A stretch of DNA of 64,000 nt from Bacillus mycoides (GCF_018742245.1 NZ_CP036132.1:2599001-2663000); one strand, 5' to 3'. Positions 35,389 through 44,023 are shown, counted from the stretch's first letter. The notes: generated by a model not told the origin, from the sequence alone. Numbers and translations are program-made.

Positions 35389-35661
35389 ATGACGAATAAA
35401 GAGAATTTAATTGTTTGTCGTTGTGAAGAAGTTACATACGGACAACTTCAATCGACAATTGCTGAATATAATTGCTCAGCTCGTGAGTTAAAACTAAGAA
35501 CGCGTGCTGGTATGGGTTTTTGCGGGGGACGTACATGTAGAACAACACTAGATCGAATGATCGAAAACGCTAACCCTGGTACATCTCCTGACGAGATTCC
35601 ATTAAAATATCAACCACCAGTGCGTGCAGTTACTTTTGGGGCGGTAGGTGAAAATAAATGA
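35389..35661 (+). CDS. BFD-like [2Fe-2S] protein
   Basis: This 90-residue protein has Cys-x-Cys in VCRCEEVTYG near residue 11 and Cys-x4-Cys in GFCGGRTC near residue 46, the cluster ligands of the BFD/(2Fe-2S) family. As a separate small gene it resembles the electron-transfer subunit of D-hydroxyproline and opine dehydrogenases. It has a strong GAGGAGG site. It overlaps the next gene by ATGA and is first in the rightward sigma-54 operon. Confidence 0.85.
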   Translation: MTNKENLIVCRCEEVTYGQLQSTIAEYNCSARELKLRTRAGMGFCGGRTCRTTLDRMIENANPGTSPDEIPLKYQPPVRAVTFGAVGENK

Positions 35662-35990
35662 ATAGAATTATAAATCACCCTATTTTAGGTAGTTTAAATA
35701 GTAGTCAGCGCATCAATTTTCAATTTAATGGTCAACAATATGAAGCATATGAACATGAAACGATAGCGGCCGCTCTACTTGCAAACGGAATAAGAACGTT
35801 AAGAGTGCATGAAGATAGCGGGACGCCGCGAGGTATTTATTGTAATATCGGGCATTGTTCTGAATGCCGCGTGACTGTAAACAATCAAACGAACGTACGA
35901 GCTTGCTTAACGGTTGTAGAAAACGATATGATTGTTGAAAGCGGAAAACAGCATCCAAATATCGTGAGAGAGATGGTGAAAAAGCGATGA
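35658..35990 (+). CDS. Ferredoxin-like [2Fe-2S] subunit (sarcosine oxidase alpha N-terminal type)
   Basis: This 110-residue protein has YCNIGHCSECRVTVNNQTNVRAC, a Cys-x4-Cys-x2-Cys-x12-Cys arrangement of plant-type [2Fe-2S] ferredoxins, after a RINFQFNGQQYEAYEHETIAAALLANG fold start. The same unit forms the N-terminus of sarcosine oxidase alpha and stands alone in multi-subunit hydroxyproline dehydrogenases. It is linked by ATGA overlaps to both neighbours, implying stoichiometric production. Confidence 0.85.
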   Translation: MNRIINHPILGSLNSSQRINFQFNGQQYEAYEHETIAAALLANGIRTLRVHEDSGTPRGIYCNIGHCSECRVTVNNQTNVRACLTVVENDMIVESGKQHPNIVREMVKKR

Positions 35991-37222
35991 TCGATGTAAT
36001 TATTATTGGTGCAGGACCAGCAGGATTATCAGCTTCCATCTCTTGTGCACGTTTTGGACTTAACGTACTTGTTATTGATGAATTTATGAAGCCGGGCGGG
36101 AGATTGTTAGGACAGTTGCATCAAGAGCCTACTGGGGAATGGTGGAACGGAGTAGAAGAATCCAAACGCCTTCACGAAGAAGCAAAATCCCTTTCAGTCG
36201 ATATTCGGTGTGGTGTTTCCGTCTATAATTTAGATAAAGATGAAAGTTCTTGGTTCGTGCATACAAATATCGGTACGTTAGAAGCACCGTTCGTACTAAT
36301 TGCTACTGGGGCTGCTGAGTATTCTATTCCCCTTCCTGGCTGGACACTTCCAGGAGTTATGTCAATTGGAGCAGCTCAAGTTATGACAAATGTTCACCGC
36401 GTGCAAGTTGGAAAAAAAGGAATCATAATTGGCGCTAACATTTTGTCTTTCGCCATTTTAAATGAATTACAATTAGCTGGAATTAAAGTAGAACATATTG
36501 TACTTCCTGAAAAAAGTGAGCTAAGCCAAAAGGCTGGTGAACCAGAAGAAGTTTTGAACTCTCTTTTAAATGCAGCTCACCTCGCTCCTTCTGCTTTTCT
36601 GCGTTTAGGTAGCCGTTTTATGAAATATGATTGGATTCGAAAAGCTGGATTAACCTTCTATCCAAATAGCGGAATGAAAATAAACGGGACGCCGCTTCAT
36701 CTTCGTAAAGCTGCGCTTGAAATTATCGGAACAGATCAAGTTGAAGGTGTTCGTGTTGCTAATATTGATTCTAACGGAAATGTTATTAATGGATCAGAAA
36801 AGATATATGAGGCTGACTTCGTTTGTATTGCCGGAGGTTTATATCCGCTTGCTGAGCTTGCCGCTGTAGCGGGATGCCCATTCCATTACATTCCTGAACT
36901 TGGCGGGCATGTTCCGCTTCATTCAGAAGAAATGGAAACCCCTCTTCCCGGTTTATTTGTAGCTGGAAATATTACTGGAATTGAAAGCGGAAAAATCGCA
37001 ATGGCGCAAGGAGCTGTCGCGGGTCTATCTATTGCTAAACATGCAAGTGAGAAACGTGACGTAGTCGACCAACAATTACAACAAGCAATGCAAAACGTTC
37101 ACTCTGTTCGTCAAAAAGCAGCGATTCAATTTAATCCAATGATTGATGTTGGTAGACGGAAGATGAATGAACTTTGGTATGATTATTCTTCTACATATGC
37201 ACATACTAAAAAGAGCTGCTGA
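35987..37222 (+). CDS. FAD/NAD(P)-binding oxidoreductase subunit
   Basis: This 411-residue pyridine-nucleotide-disulphide-type flavoprotein has IIIGAGPAGLSASISCARFG at the N-terminus, LIATGAAEYSIPLPGW, a second nucleotide-binding block near VGKKGIIIGAN, and GLFVAGNITGIESGKIAMAQGAVAG near the end. It matches the OoxA/HcnB-like alpha subunits of opine and hydroxyproline dehydrogenases. With the two small iron-sulphur proteins and the DAO-type subunit across the regulator it probably forms the D-hydroxyproline dehydrogenase. Its stop codon lies inside the terminator stem. Confidence 0.85.
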   Translation: MIDVIIIGAGPAGLSASISCARFGLNVLVIDEFMKPGGRLLGQLHQEPTGEWWNGVEESKRLHEEAKSLSVDIRCGVSVYNLDKDESSWFVHTNIGTLEAPFVLIATGAAEYSIPLPGWTLPGVMSIGAAQVMTNVHRVQVGKKGIIIGANILSFAILNELQLAGIKVEHIVLPEKSELSQKAGEPEEVLNSLLNAAHLAPSAFLRLGSRFMKYDWIRKAGLTFYPNSGMKINGTPLHLRKAALEIIGTDQVEGVRVANIDSNGNVINGSEKIYEADFVCIAGGLYPLAELAAVAGCPFHYIPELGGHVPLHSEEMETPLPGLFVAGNITGIESGKIAMAQGAVAGLSIAKHASEKRDVVDQQLQQAMQNVHSVRQKAAIQFNPMIDVGRRKMNELWYDYSSTYAHTKKSC

Positions 37223-37244
37223 GATTACTCTCAACAGCTCTTTT
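37209..37244. terminator. Bidirectional terminator
   Basis: AAAAGAGCTG-CTGAG pairs with CTCAA-CAGCTCTTTT (one mismatch). It overlaps the end of the rightward oxidoreductase gene and lies just beyond the leftward DUF2653 gene. Confidence 0.8.
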
Positions 37245-37246
37245 CA

Positions 37247-37555
37247 CTACTCATCTGAGTTATTAAATTTCGCTAATGCGTAAATACCTTCTTCATCATC
37301 TAATTCAAGTTGCAATCTTGCTGCAAATGAATTGACGTTGTATTCTCGATCAAGTAGTAAGCGTAGTGCTTCGATTAAGTTCGCTTGAATTAATATTTGC
37401 TGGCGACCATTTACCTCTACTTCTGCAGAGAAACCGTAGTCATCATCATACATTAGTTCAACTGAAACTTCTTCTGGACCAACTTGTCTTTTTTCAGCGA
37501 TATATATACAAAGCGCATTTATAAGCTCTTGTTCAGAAATTTTTATTGTTTCCAT
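37247..37555 (-). CDS. YxcD/DUF2653 family protein
   Basis: This 102-residue acidic protein has ISEQELINALCIYIAEKRQV at the start, VSVELMYDDDYGFSAEVEVNGR in the middle and LIEALRLLLDREYN. This resembles B. subtilis YxcD (DUF2653), a small protein of unknown function. It overlaps the preceding exported membrane-protein gene by 13 bp, so the two are coupled and may act together. Confidence 0.7.
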   Translation of the reverse strand: METIKISEQELINALCIYIAEKRQVGPEEVSVELMYDDDYGFSAEVEVNGRQQILIQANLIEALRLLLDREYNVNSFAARLQLELDDEEGIYALAKFNNSDE

Positions 37556-37992
37556 GCTACTTCATCTGCCTTTTTCTTACGTTGATCTTTGAAGTATTTA
37601 AATGCACGAACTGCTAACATTACGATACCAGCCATTATTAACATATTTACCATAAACGCTAATACAGAACCAAGAGCTCCCATATTTGCAAATAAGCTAC
37701 CCATTAGTAAACCACCAAGACCACCTAGTAATAAACCTTTCATAAAGCCACCTTTATTACTTTTTGGTGCTGTGTTTGTTGCTTTTGTTTTTGAATCTGT
37801 TGTCGTTTTTTGTGAATTTACATTAGAATCTTTTTTGTTTAAATCAACTTTTGAATTTTGACCAGAACTTGGTGTATATGATTTTTTACCAGATTTGTAA
37901 CTTTTCGCTTCCGCGTGATTTACGAACATAAAGCTACTAGCCCCAAAGATAACCATGAATGCTGTCATTACTGCTACAAGTTTTTTCAACAT
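37543..37992 (-). CDS. Exported/membrane protein with Gly-rich Tim44-like segment
   Basis: This 149-residue protein begins with a signal peptide (LVAVMTAFMVIFGASSFMFVNHAEA, cleavage likely after AEA). A Ser/Thr/Lys-rich linker of about 50 residues follows, then the glycine-rich hydrophobic GGFMKGLLLGGLGGLL and a second helix (VLAFMVNMLIMAGIVMLAV), ending in a basic tail. The Gly-rich unit is like that of bacterial Tim44-like proteins, without their C-terminal domain. The role is unknown; it is first in a two-gene unit with DUF2653. Confidence 0.65.
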   Translation of the reverse strand: MLKKLVAVMTAFMVIFGASSFMFVNHAEAKSYKSGKKSYTPSSGQNSKVDLNKKDSNVNSQKTTTDSKTKATNTAPKSNKGGFMKGLLLGGLGGLLMGSLFANMGALGSVLAFMVNMLIMAGIVMLAVRAFKYFKDQRKKKADEVAWKQ

Positions 37993-38252
37993 ATTATATC
38001 CATTCTCCTTTTATATAGATATATGTGAAATCTACCTTTCTTTTAAAACAAGAATGATAGATTTATTTTAAAACCTTTTTAAAGGTTCTTATGAACTCAT
38101 TATATGAACTTTTGTCGAAATATGCAAGTATTATTTACTATCGACAATAATTCCATAACAAAGGAAAAATTAAGAAAAACGGAATTGACTTTAAATGAAA
38201 CAAAACATATTATAAGTTCATAAGAACTTTTTATAATTTTGGAGGTGAAAAG

Positions 38253-39017
38253 ATGGAAACATTTCATCTCACACGAAACGAAATGGCAACGCTCCTTCTA
38301 TCACTTAGAGGATGGAATCCGAAAAAACCTCTTAGCATTTTACAAGAAGCTTGGGCAAAGTCACATAAAAAAGATATTGAAAGCGGACAAAGCGTTACAG
38401 CTTTTATTACAACCGCACTTTCACCTATTTTTGAAAAATTAATTAAAATCGATGATACGGATGTCGGTTTTTCTTTAAATGAAATAGTTGCGCTTGGTAA
38501 TCAGATTGAAAACACAAGTTTCTCTGTAACTGCTATGCAAAACTGGGTGAAACGAGATATAAAAGAAATGATTGGCTCCCCTCAAAAAGGGAAGAAATAC
38601 TCAATCGAACAAGCAGCCTTATTATTCATTGTTGAAGATTTAAAAACAGCGCTTGATTTTGAATCTATTCGCAAACTATTACGACTTATCGTAAATGACC
38701 CGGCCGATCGAAGTGATGATTTAATTAACCCTGTTCATTTATATGTAGCTTATTCTTCTTTATTTGAAGAACTGAATCAAGGGAACTGCTTACAACTAAA
38801 TGCAACAGATACCATTCATACGATCGAAAATATTGTAAAAGAAAAAGCTGATAAAATCGCAAGCAAGTTTGATCAAATCAATAACGAACAACGCGAAGCA
38901 ATTCGTAACGCTATTATTATCGCTACCCTATCTGTTCATACCGCATATGTACAAATGTTAGCGAAACGTTATGTTTCAGCAACATTGTTTTTACAAAATT
39001 TAGATGTGAAACCGTAA
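38253..39017 (+). CDS. DUF1836 family protein, MerR-like helix-turn-helix
   Basis: This 254-residue soluble protein has the DUF1836 core in the middle: SLNEIVALGNQIENTSFSVTAMQNWVKRDIKEMIGSP, then KYSIEQAALLFIVEDLKTALDFESIRKLL. The domain resembles the MerR winged helix and may bind DNA. The C-terminal half is helical. TTGGAGGTG precedes the ATG. It appears to be monocistronic, divergent from the exported protein gene. Confidence 0.75.
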   Translation: METFHLTRNEMATLLLSLRGWNPKKPLSILQEAWAKSHKKDIESGQSVTAFITTALSPIFEKLIKIDDTDVGFSLNEIVALGNQIENTSFSVTAMQNWVKRDIKEMIGSPQKGKKYSIEQAALLFIVEDLKTALDFESIRKLLRLIVNDPADRSDDLINPVHLYVAYSSLFEELNQGNCLQLNATDTIHTIENIVKEKADKIASKFDQINNEQREAIRNAIIIATLSVHTAYVQMLAKRYVSATLFLQNLDVKP

Positions 39018-39049
39018 AAAGAGGAGCCATAGTTTAGACTCCTCTTTTT
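39016..39049 (+). terminator. Terminator after the DUF1836 gene
   Basis: AAAAAGAGGAG and CTCCTCTTTTT form a perfect 11-bp stem starting at the stop codon. Confidence 0.85.
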
Positions 39050-39258
39050 GTATTTATAAAAGATAGTATATGAAATATCGATGTTGCAACTAGAAATAGC
39101 AAACCCTCCTCCCTATTTTTACCACATAGAAAATGAGGATTTTTTAATACTCCTTTCATTTTCTCTTCATGAAAACTCAATTTATTTCCTTTATTATAAA
39201 TACGAGAGATAAAAAGTATTGAAATAGCAATCCCCTATGTAAATAAGGTATAATCTAC

Positions 39259-39302
39259 ATATAGTGAACCTTTTATGTTGTTAAATAAAAGGTTCACTAT
39301 AT
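39259..39302 (+). promoter_or_regulatory. 18-bp hairpin at the 5' end of the dedA transcript
   Basis: ATATAGTGAACCTTTTAT and its exact complement enclose an 8-nt loop. A TATAAT box lies at 39249-39254, so transcription would start at about 39261, at the base of the stem, and end the hairpin about 30 bp before the ATG. It could be a 5' stabiliser or attenuator-like element; no ligand motif is visible. Confidence 0.5.
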
Positions 39303-39332
39303 TCAAAAATCCATGAACTAGAAGGTGCAACA

Positions 39333-39938
39333 ATGTTAAGTAGTTTTATTCATTCAGTATTAACATTTTTTGAAGGATTAGGTTATTGGGGCATAATGCT
39401 TGGACTTATGATTGAAATTATCCCAAGTGAGATCGTCCTAGCTTATGCTGGATACTTAGTATTCAATGGTAGTATCTCATTTGTAGGTGCAGTTATATTC
39501 GGTACAATTGGCGGTGTTATTGCCCAAATCTTTGTTTACTGGATTGGTCGATATGGTGGTCGCCCTGTATTAGAACGTTACGGTAAGTATATTTTCATAC
39601 ATAAAAAACAAATGGATGCTGCTGAAGATTGGTTTAATCGTTACGGTACTGGCGTAATTTTCACAGCGCGCTTCATTCCGGTAGCGCGTCATGCGATTTC
39701 AATTCCTGCTGGTATCACAAAAATGCCATTACTACGTTTCACTACGTTAACAGCACTTGCGATAATCCCTTGGTCTATCATTTTCATTTATCTAGGTGAA
39801 AAACTAGGTGAAAACTGGGAGAATATTAATGAAATTGCTGGACCGTATGTGAAATCATTTGCTGTCGGTGGCGTCGTACTTATTCTTTTATATTTCGTAA
39901 TAAAAAAGTGGACAAAAAAACGTAAACAGCTTGCTTAA
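39333..39938 (+). CDS. DedA family membrane protein
   Basis: This 201-residue protein has the DedA/VTT fold. GLMIEIIPSEIVLAYAGYL near residue 25 carries the conserved acidic residues, then come GGVIAQIFVYWIGRYGGRP and the signature FTARFIPVARHAISIPAGITKMPLLRF, with four to five membrane segments. The family supports lipid flipping and resistance to membrane stress. GAAGGTG precedes the ATG. It is monocistronic and sits between strong hairpins. Confidence 0.9.
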   Translation: MLSSFIHSVLTFFEGLGYWGIMLGLMIEIIPSEIVLAYAGYLVFNGSISFVGAVIFGTIGGVIAQIFVYWIGRYGGRPVLERYGKYIFIHKKQMDAAEDWFNRYGTGVIFTARFIPVARHAISIPAGITKMPLLRFTTLTALAIIPWSIIFIYLGEKLGENWENINEIAGPYVKSFAVGGVVLILLYFVIKKWTKKRKQLA

Positions 39939-39947
39939 GATTATAAT

Positions 39948-39987
39948 AAAACCGCTATAAATTCATTTAGAATTATAGCGGTTTTTT
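39948..39987. terminator. Bidirectional terminator between dedA and DinB-like genes
   Basis: AAAACCGCTATAA and TTATAGCGGTTTT form a perfect 13-bp stem followed by T residues; its right arm contains the stop of the leftward gene. Confidence 0.85.
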
Positions 39988-40464
39988 ATTATAGGCTTGT
40001 TTATATATTATAAATTGCATTATTTCTTCTTTATGTTTTAAATCATGTTGAATGAGTGATGAAAAATAATCGTTTAATCTCACTCTTTTCGTGCCGAATT
40101 GGTAGTCATCTTTAAAATTCCGGGCAGAAATTTGGTTAATTTGATCAACTAACTGTTTACGAGTAAAGCTAAATTGATCTATTAGTTCTTCTTTTGAAAT
40201 ACCAGACCTTGCATATTTTATTGCACCCTTATTCATTTCCTCAACATCTGTTGGAACGTTAGGTACAGATTGTCCACTTATAAAATATGGAATTCTATAC
40301 TTCATTAAAAACTCATCCCAAACGATAAAATGTGAAATTACATCCGCAATTGCCCATGAACCTTTTTTAAATGGTTGAAACCATTTATCCTCCGATATTC
40401 CATTCAATGTTTGGCACCATTCTATTAGACTTAACTTTTCTTCCCGAATCCTTTCTTTCTCCAT
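39973..40464 (-). CDS. DinB-like / ClbS-DfsB type protein
   Basis: About 163 residues with the DinB-like bundle. It has KGSWAIADVISHFIVWDEFLMKYR near the start and LIQHDLKHKEEIMQF near the end, with His residues at the three expected positions. It is closest in the window to the 58101-58610 protein (shared Ala-x-Ser-Gly-Ile-Ser-Lys segment) and unlike the 23455 one. The GTG at 40482 overlaps the GAAGAGGAG ribosome site, so the ATG at 40464 is chosen. The substrate is unknown. Confidence 0.75.
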   Translation of the reverse strand: MEKERIREEKLSLIEWCQTLNGISEDKWFQPFKKGSWAIADVISHFIVWDEFLMKYRIPYFISGQSVPNVPTDVEEMNKGAIKYARSGISKEELIDQFSFTRKQLVDQINQISARNFKDDYQFGTKRVRLNDYFSSLIQHDLKHKEEIMQFIIYKQAYNKKPL

Positions 40465-40554
40465 AATGCACTCCTCTTCCACACTAATAATTCATTCATA
40501 TTAATGATTTCTAGACATTTCATTAAAACCCTCCAGTTTAAGATTTACTTGGAT

Positions 40555-40577
40555 AAGTTACAATTCATTTGTAACTT
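40555..40577 (+). promoter_or_regulatory. 9-bp-arm palindrome upstream of the 74-residue gene
   Basis: AAGTTACAA-TTCAT-TTGTAACTT is a perfect inverted repeat about 30 bp before the ATG, within the probable promoter. It may be an operator or a 5' hairpin; the binding protein is unknown. Confidence 0.4.
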
Positions 40578-40608
40578 CGTATAGTAACTCAAAAGGAGTG
40601 ATTCCCCT

Positions 40609-40833
40609 ATGCATTGGCATCAAAAAGTACCATACTTAATCGGACGCCCTATCGGCATTTCCTTCATGAATGGACAAGGAACTTCCGGCGTTTTATGCGG
40701 TGTACAAAATAATCAATTATTTGTTTACGAATACCTTTACCAAGCTCAATTTGCAATGAAACATTATGATTTTAGACAAATTCAAGATATACACGCCTTT
40801 CCAAATTGCCCGCACCAAAATCCTTTATATTAA
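40609..40833 (+). CDS. Small Sm/SH3-like hypothetical protein
   Basis: This 74-residue protein begins MHWHQKVPYLIGRPIGISFM and contains GQGTSGVLCGVQNNQLFVYEYL, then ends AFPNCPHQNPLY. The alternating hydrophobic strands and GTSGVLCGVQNN turn look like a small beta barrel of the Sm/SH3 type, seen in some Bacillus spore-coat proteins. It has two Cys and several His residues. AAAGGAGTG precedes the ATG. The function is unassigned. Confidence 0.6.
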   Translation: MHWHQKVPYLIGRPIGISFMNGQGTSGVLCGVQNNQLFVYEYLYQAQFAMKHYDFRQIQDIHAFPNCPHQNPLY

Positions 40834-40834
40834 A

Positions 40835-40866
40835 AAACAGGAACGGCTTTATCGCCATTCCTGTTT
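40835..40866. terminator. Bidirectional terminator
   Basis: AAACAGGAA-GGC pairs with GCC-TTCCTGTTT just after the stop of the 74-residue gene and ahead of the leftward dltD stop. Confidence 0.75.
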
Positions 40867-40880
40867 CCATTGTTTATACA

Positions 40881-42062
40881 TTATTTTTCAGAATAAAACT
40901 TCTGCACTGCTTCATCAAAATAGATCCAGCCTTTCCAGCCTAAATGAATTGTATCTTTTAAGAAATACTTATCATATTCATGGCTAGAAAAATCAACTAC
41001 TGGGTATCCTGCTTTTTCGACTTGATCGCGAACCTTGTTATAATACACATCACGGCGTTCTTTTGGGAAACCAGCGTAATCATACCACGGTCCGTTTACA
41101 GGCACAGAAATAAAGAGTGGTTTTACATTTTTTTCTTTGAAAAGATCTAAAACAATTTGTAAGTCATCATATTCTGGTGAATCATCATACGATTCATTTG
41201 CTCTAAAGTTTTTTAAACCTTTTAATTTTTTCTTTAAATTATGTTTATAGTAATATGGATTTTCAATTCCGAATGTATTTGTTGTGGATCCTACTTTACC
41301 TTCTTGTTCCGCATGTTTACGTGCATCTTCCCAAGAAAGTGAACGTAATCCCATATTTGTTTTCTCTTTCATCGGTTCGATTTTAAATAGAGAGTTAAAT
41401 AGATCTCTATGATCTAAAATATTCCGGTACATGTATGCTAACGGTTTAGCTAGTCCAGCCTTTATGTTATGTTTTATATCGTTATACACAATACTTTCTA
41501 GTGAGCTACTTAATATCGCATCCTTACGAACTACTTTATAATCTAGTAAACGTTTCGCAATTTTCTTCTTCATATCAGGATTTATTTCATCATTAAAGAT
41601 AAAATGATATGCTTGTTGTTTAGAAAAATTATTTAAAAAGTCCCCTTGTGATACACCAGTTTTTGTAAACCATTGTGGTGAAAGAACAAACACTACCTTT
41701 TTACCTTCTAATTCATCCATTGTTGACGTCATATTTAATATATGAGCCAAACTTTGCGTACCGCCAGTCCCCATTAAAAATGGTGTAAAGCCAGCTGGAT
41801 TTACTTTAAAATAGTTAGACGGATGATATGCATCCATTCGTAAAAACTCTGATGAACCATACATCGGTAAGTACTGCGAATTCTCTAACATTTTCTGTTG
41901 CAAGAAAACACTTTGTAATTTCTCTTTTTGCAAGGAAGTTGCCGCATCTTCAACTTTCCTATCGCTAATAAGTGATACTAAACTTTTAGATGGAATAAGT
42001 AATACAATGAAAAAAAGTACGCAGGCTAAAATAATTGGTCCGAAAGCATGCTTCATCTTCAT
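40881..42062 (-). CDS. dltD: DltD-like protein, apparently outside a dlt operon
   Basis: This 393-residue protein has an N-terminal membrane anchor (AFGPIILACVLFFIVLLI) and the DltD extracellular SGNH-like fold. GSSEFLRMDAYHPSNYF carries the Ser, then come GTGGTQSLAH and a C-terminal DTIHLGWKGWIYFDE with the Asp and His. DltD moves D-alanine onto teichoic acids at the outer face. The other dlt genes are absent: the next gene upstream is a peptide-binding protein and the next downstream is unrelated. It is probably a second, stand-alone copy. Confidence 0.85.
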   Translation of the reverse strand: MKMKHAFGPIILACVLFFIVLLIPSKSLVSLISDRKVEDAATSLQKEKLQSVFLQQKMLENSQYLPMYGSSEFLRMDAYHPSNYFKVNPAGFTPFLMGTGGTQSLAHILNMTSTMDELEGKKVVFVLSPQWFTKTGVSQGDFLNNFSKQQAYHFIFNDEINPDMKKKIAKRLLDYKVVRKDAILSSSLESIVYNDIKHNIKAGLAKPLAYMYRNILDHRDLFNSLFKIEPMKEKTNMGLRSLSWEDARKHAEQEGKVGSTTNTFGIENPYYYKHNLKKKLKGLKNFRANESYDDSPEYDDLQIVLDLFKEKNVKPLFISVPVNGPWYDYAGFPKERRDVYYNKVRDQVEKAGYPVVDFSSHEYDKYFLKDTIHLGWKGWIYFDEAVQKFYSEK

Positions 42063-42400
42063 CTGCTATTCCTCTTTCTAGTACTATTAAATTGTAACCC
42101 TTGTTTTTGACACGTCATCATTTCTCTCCTTTTTCTCTATACATGTTCCATTCTATTTATCTATTATTTACATGTATGTATTCCATTTCTTTGCACTATT
42201 AAGTTAAATACTTATAGAGCAAGAAAGTGTTTCCAAAGAAACATGTTAATTATACAAGATTCTACATACATTTCACACTGGAATTTTAGTAATAATTTTA
42301 TTTTTAAGCAGTGAAAAAATACATAAAATGTCTATAATTCATTTGAAGCTATAAGAAAAAACAGACTATCACATACGTGAAGTCTGTTTTTCCTCTTTCT
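42063..42400. other. Gap between dltD and the peptide-binding gene
   Basis: 338 bp with the leftward dltD promoter region and the terminator of the peptide-binding gene. A 6-bp-arm palindrome TGTTTC-CAAA-GAAACA lies at 42228-42243. I see no ORF. Confidence 0.45.
42356..42391 (-). terminator. Terminator of the peptide-binding-protein gene
   Basis: AAAAACAGACT and AGTCTGTTTTT form a perfect 11-bp stem, with an inner CAC/GTG pair, about 10 bp after the stop. Confidence 0.8.
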
Positions 42401-44023
42401 TTACTTTTGTATGTCGGCCCATTTCAAGCTTGTTGCTGGGCCAAATTGATGTACGTATAAATCTTTCACGTATGGTTTTTGTAAGTAAGATAATCCGCGC
42501 TGGAATACTGGTGCGATTACTGCATCATCAAGGAGCATTTTTTCCGCATCTTGCAATGCCTTCCAACGAGCTTTTTCATCATTACCTAATTCTGTTTTAA
42601 TCTTTTTAATTAACGCATCATATTCTGGATTTGCATATCCTGTATTATTTACAGTACTTCCCGAAAGGAATACTTCTAAGTAAGTCATTGGATCTGGATA
42701 ATCAGGTAACCAGCGTGATAACGACATTTCATATTCTTTTTTCTTCTCTAGCGCTAGTTTTTGAGTATGTGGTTGTAATTTCACATTTACTTTTAGCCCT
42801 GGTAAGTTTTTCTCAAGCTCTTCTTTAATATACTCTCCTACTTTTTTAAAGTTTTCTAAGTCATAGTTTAAGAATTCTAACGTTACTTCATTTGTTCCCG
42901 TCTCTTGCTTTGCTTTTTCCCAATATTCCTTCGCCTGTTTTACGTTCGTCTTATTAAACTCTCCAGCCGTATCTCTAAAATCTTTCTTATCTGGGCCCTT
43001 TAAAAATCCTTTCGGAACGTAGTAGTTCGCAGCTACCGATCCATCATTTAAAAACGAAGTCGCAAGTCCCTTCTTATCAAAAACTGTGCTAAGTGCAAGA
43101 CGTGCGTTTTTATTTTTAAGAATCGGTACATTTTCATTGAAACGGAAGAAATACATAACCGGATCTGTATATTGTTTCAGTTCTTTATTATTTTTATATT
43201 TATCTACGAATTCTGTGGAAATGACAGCTCTGTCAACTTTATCTGTTTCATATAAATTTACCGCAGTTGAAATTTCTTTAACAATTTGGTAGTTTACTTC
43301 ATCTAATTTCACTTCTTTTTTATCCCAATATTTATCGTTTTTCTTCATTGTAAAACTTGCTTCGTGCTTCCACTCTGATAATGTAAACGGCCCATTATAT
43401 ATCGCTTTATTCGCCTCTAAACCGTATTTATCCCCTTGCTCTTTCGCAAACTTTTCATTAATTGGATAGAATGACGGTAAAATAAGTAGTTTTGTAAAAT
43501 ACGGTACTGGATGTTCTAATTCCACAACGAACGTTTTATCATCTTTTGCTTTCACACCTAATTCTTCTAATCCTAATTGTTTCTTATTTATTTTTTCCGC
43601 ATTTTTCACATCGTACGCAATATATGCATATTGAGAGGCTGTATCTGGATTAATAAGTTGCTTCCAAGCATATACGTAATCATGAGCTGTTACTGGATCG
43701 CCGTTAGACCATTTCGCATCACGTAAGTGGAATGTATAAGTCTTTCCGTCTTTACTCACTTCATATTTCTGTGCCCCAGCCTGGATCACTTCATCATTTT
43801 TCGATAAACGGAATAACCCTTCCATTACGTTATTCAAAACGTTAAACGATACGGCGTCTGTTACTTTCCCTGAATTTAATGATGGAATTTCACCCGTTTC
43901 TAGTAGCTGTAATACTTTCTTCTCATCTTTCGGCTTTGTAGTTGTTTTTTCTTTTGCACAGCCAACTAAAAATGAAGAAACTAATAGAGTACTAACTAAT
44001 GAATAGCGAACTACCTTTTTCAT
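42401..44023 (-). CDS. Peptide ABC transporter substrate-binding lipoprotein (DppE/OppA-like)
   Basis: This 540-residue SBP family 5 lipoprotein has the lipobox LVGC at about 19-22, with the Cys as lipid anchor. SKDGKTYTFHLRDAKWSNGDPVTAHDYVYAW near 90-120 is a classic OppA-family signature, and WLPDYPDPMTYLEVF lies toward the end. As the third gene behind ykfB and ykfC it likely binds murein peptides such as L-Ala-D-Glu-mDAP. The permease and ATPase genes are not in this cluster, so it must share a transporter encoded elsewhere. AGGGGG precedes the ATG. Confidence 0.9.
   Translation of the reverse strand: MKKVVRYSLVSTLLVSSFLVGCAKEKTTTKPKDEKKVLQLLETGEIPSLNSGKVTDAVSFNVLNNVMEGLFRLSKNDEVIQAGAQKYEVSKDGKTYTFHLRDAKWSNGDPVTAHDYVYAWKQLINPDTASQYAYIAYDVKNAEKINKKQLGLEELGVKAKDDKTFVVELEHPVPYFTKLLILPSFYPINEKFAKEQGDKYGLEANKAIYNGPFTLSEWKHEASFTMKKNDKYWDKKEVKLDEVNYQIVKEISTAVNLYETDKVDRAVISTEFVDKYKNNKELKQYTDPVMYFFRFNENVPILKNKNARLALSTVFDKKGLATSFLNDGSVAANYYVPKGFLKGPDKKDFRDTAGEFNKTNVKQAKEYWEKAKQETGTNEVTLEFLNYDLENFKKVGEYIKEELEKNLPGLKVNVKLQPHTQKLALEKKKEYEMSLSRWLPDYPDPMTYLEVFLSGSTVNNTGYANPEYDALIKKIKTELGNDEKARWKALQDAEKMLLDDAVIAPVFQRGLSYLQKPYVKDLYVHQFGPATSLKWADIQK

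Noticed and set aside
42228..42243. Catabolite-responsive (cre) site
   Set aside because: TGTTTC-N4-GAAACA is a palindrome but does not fit the cre consensus with its central CG.
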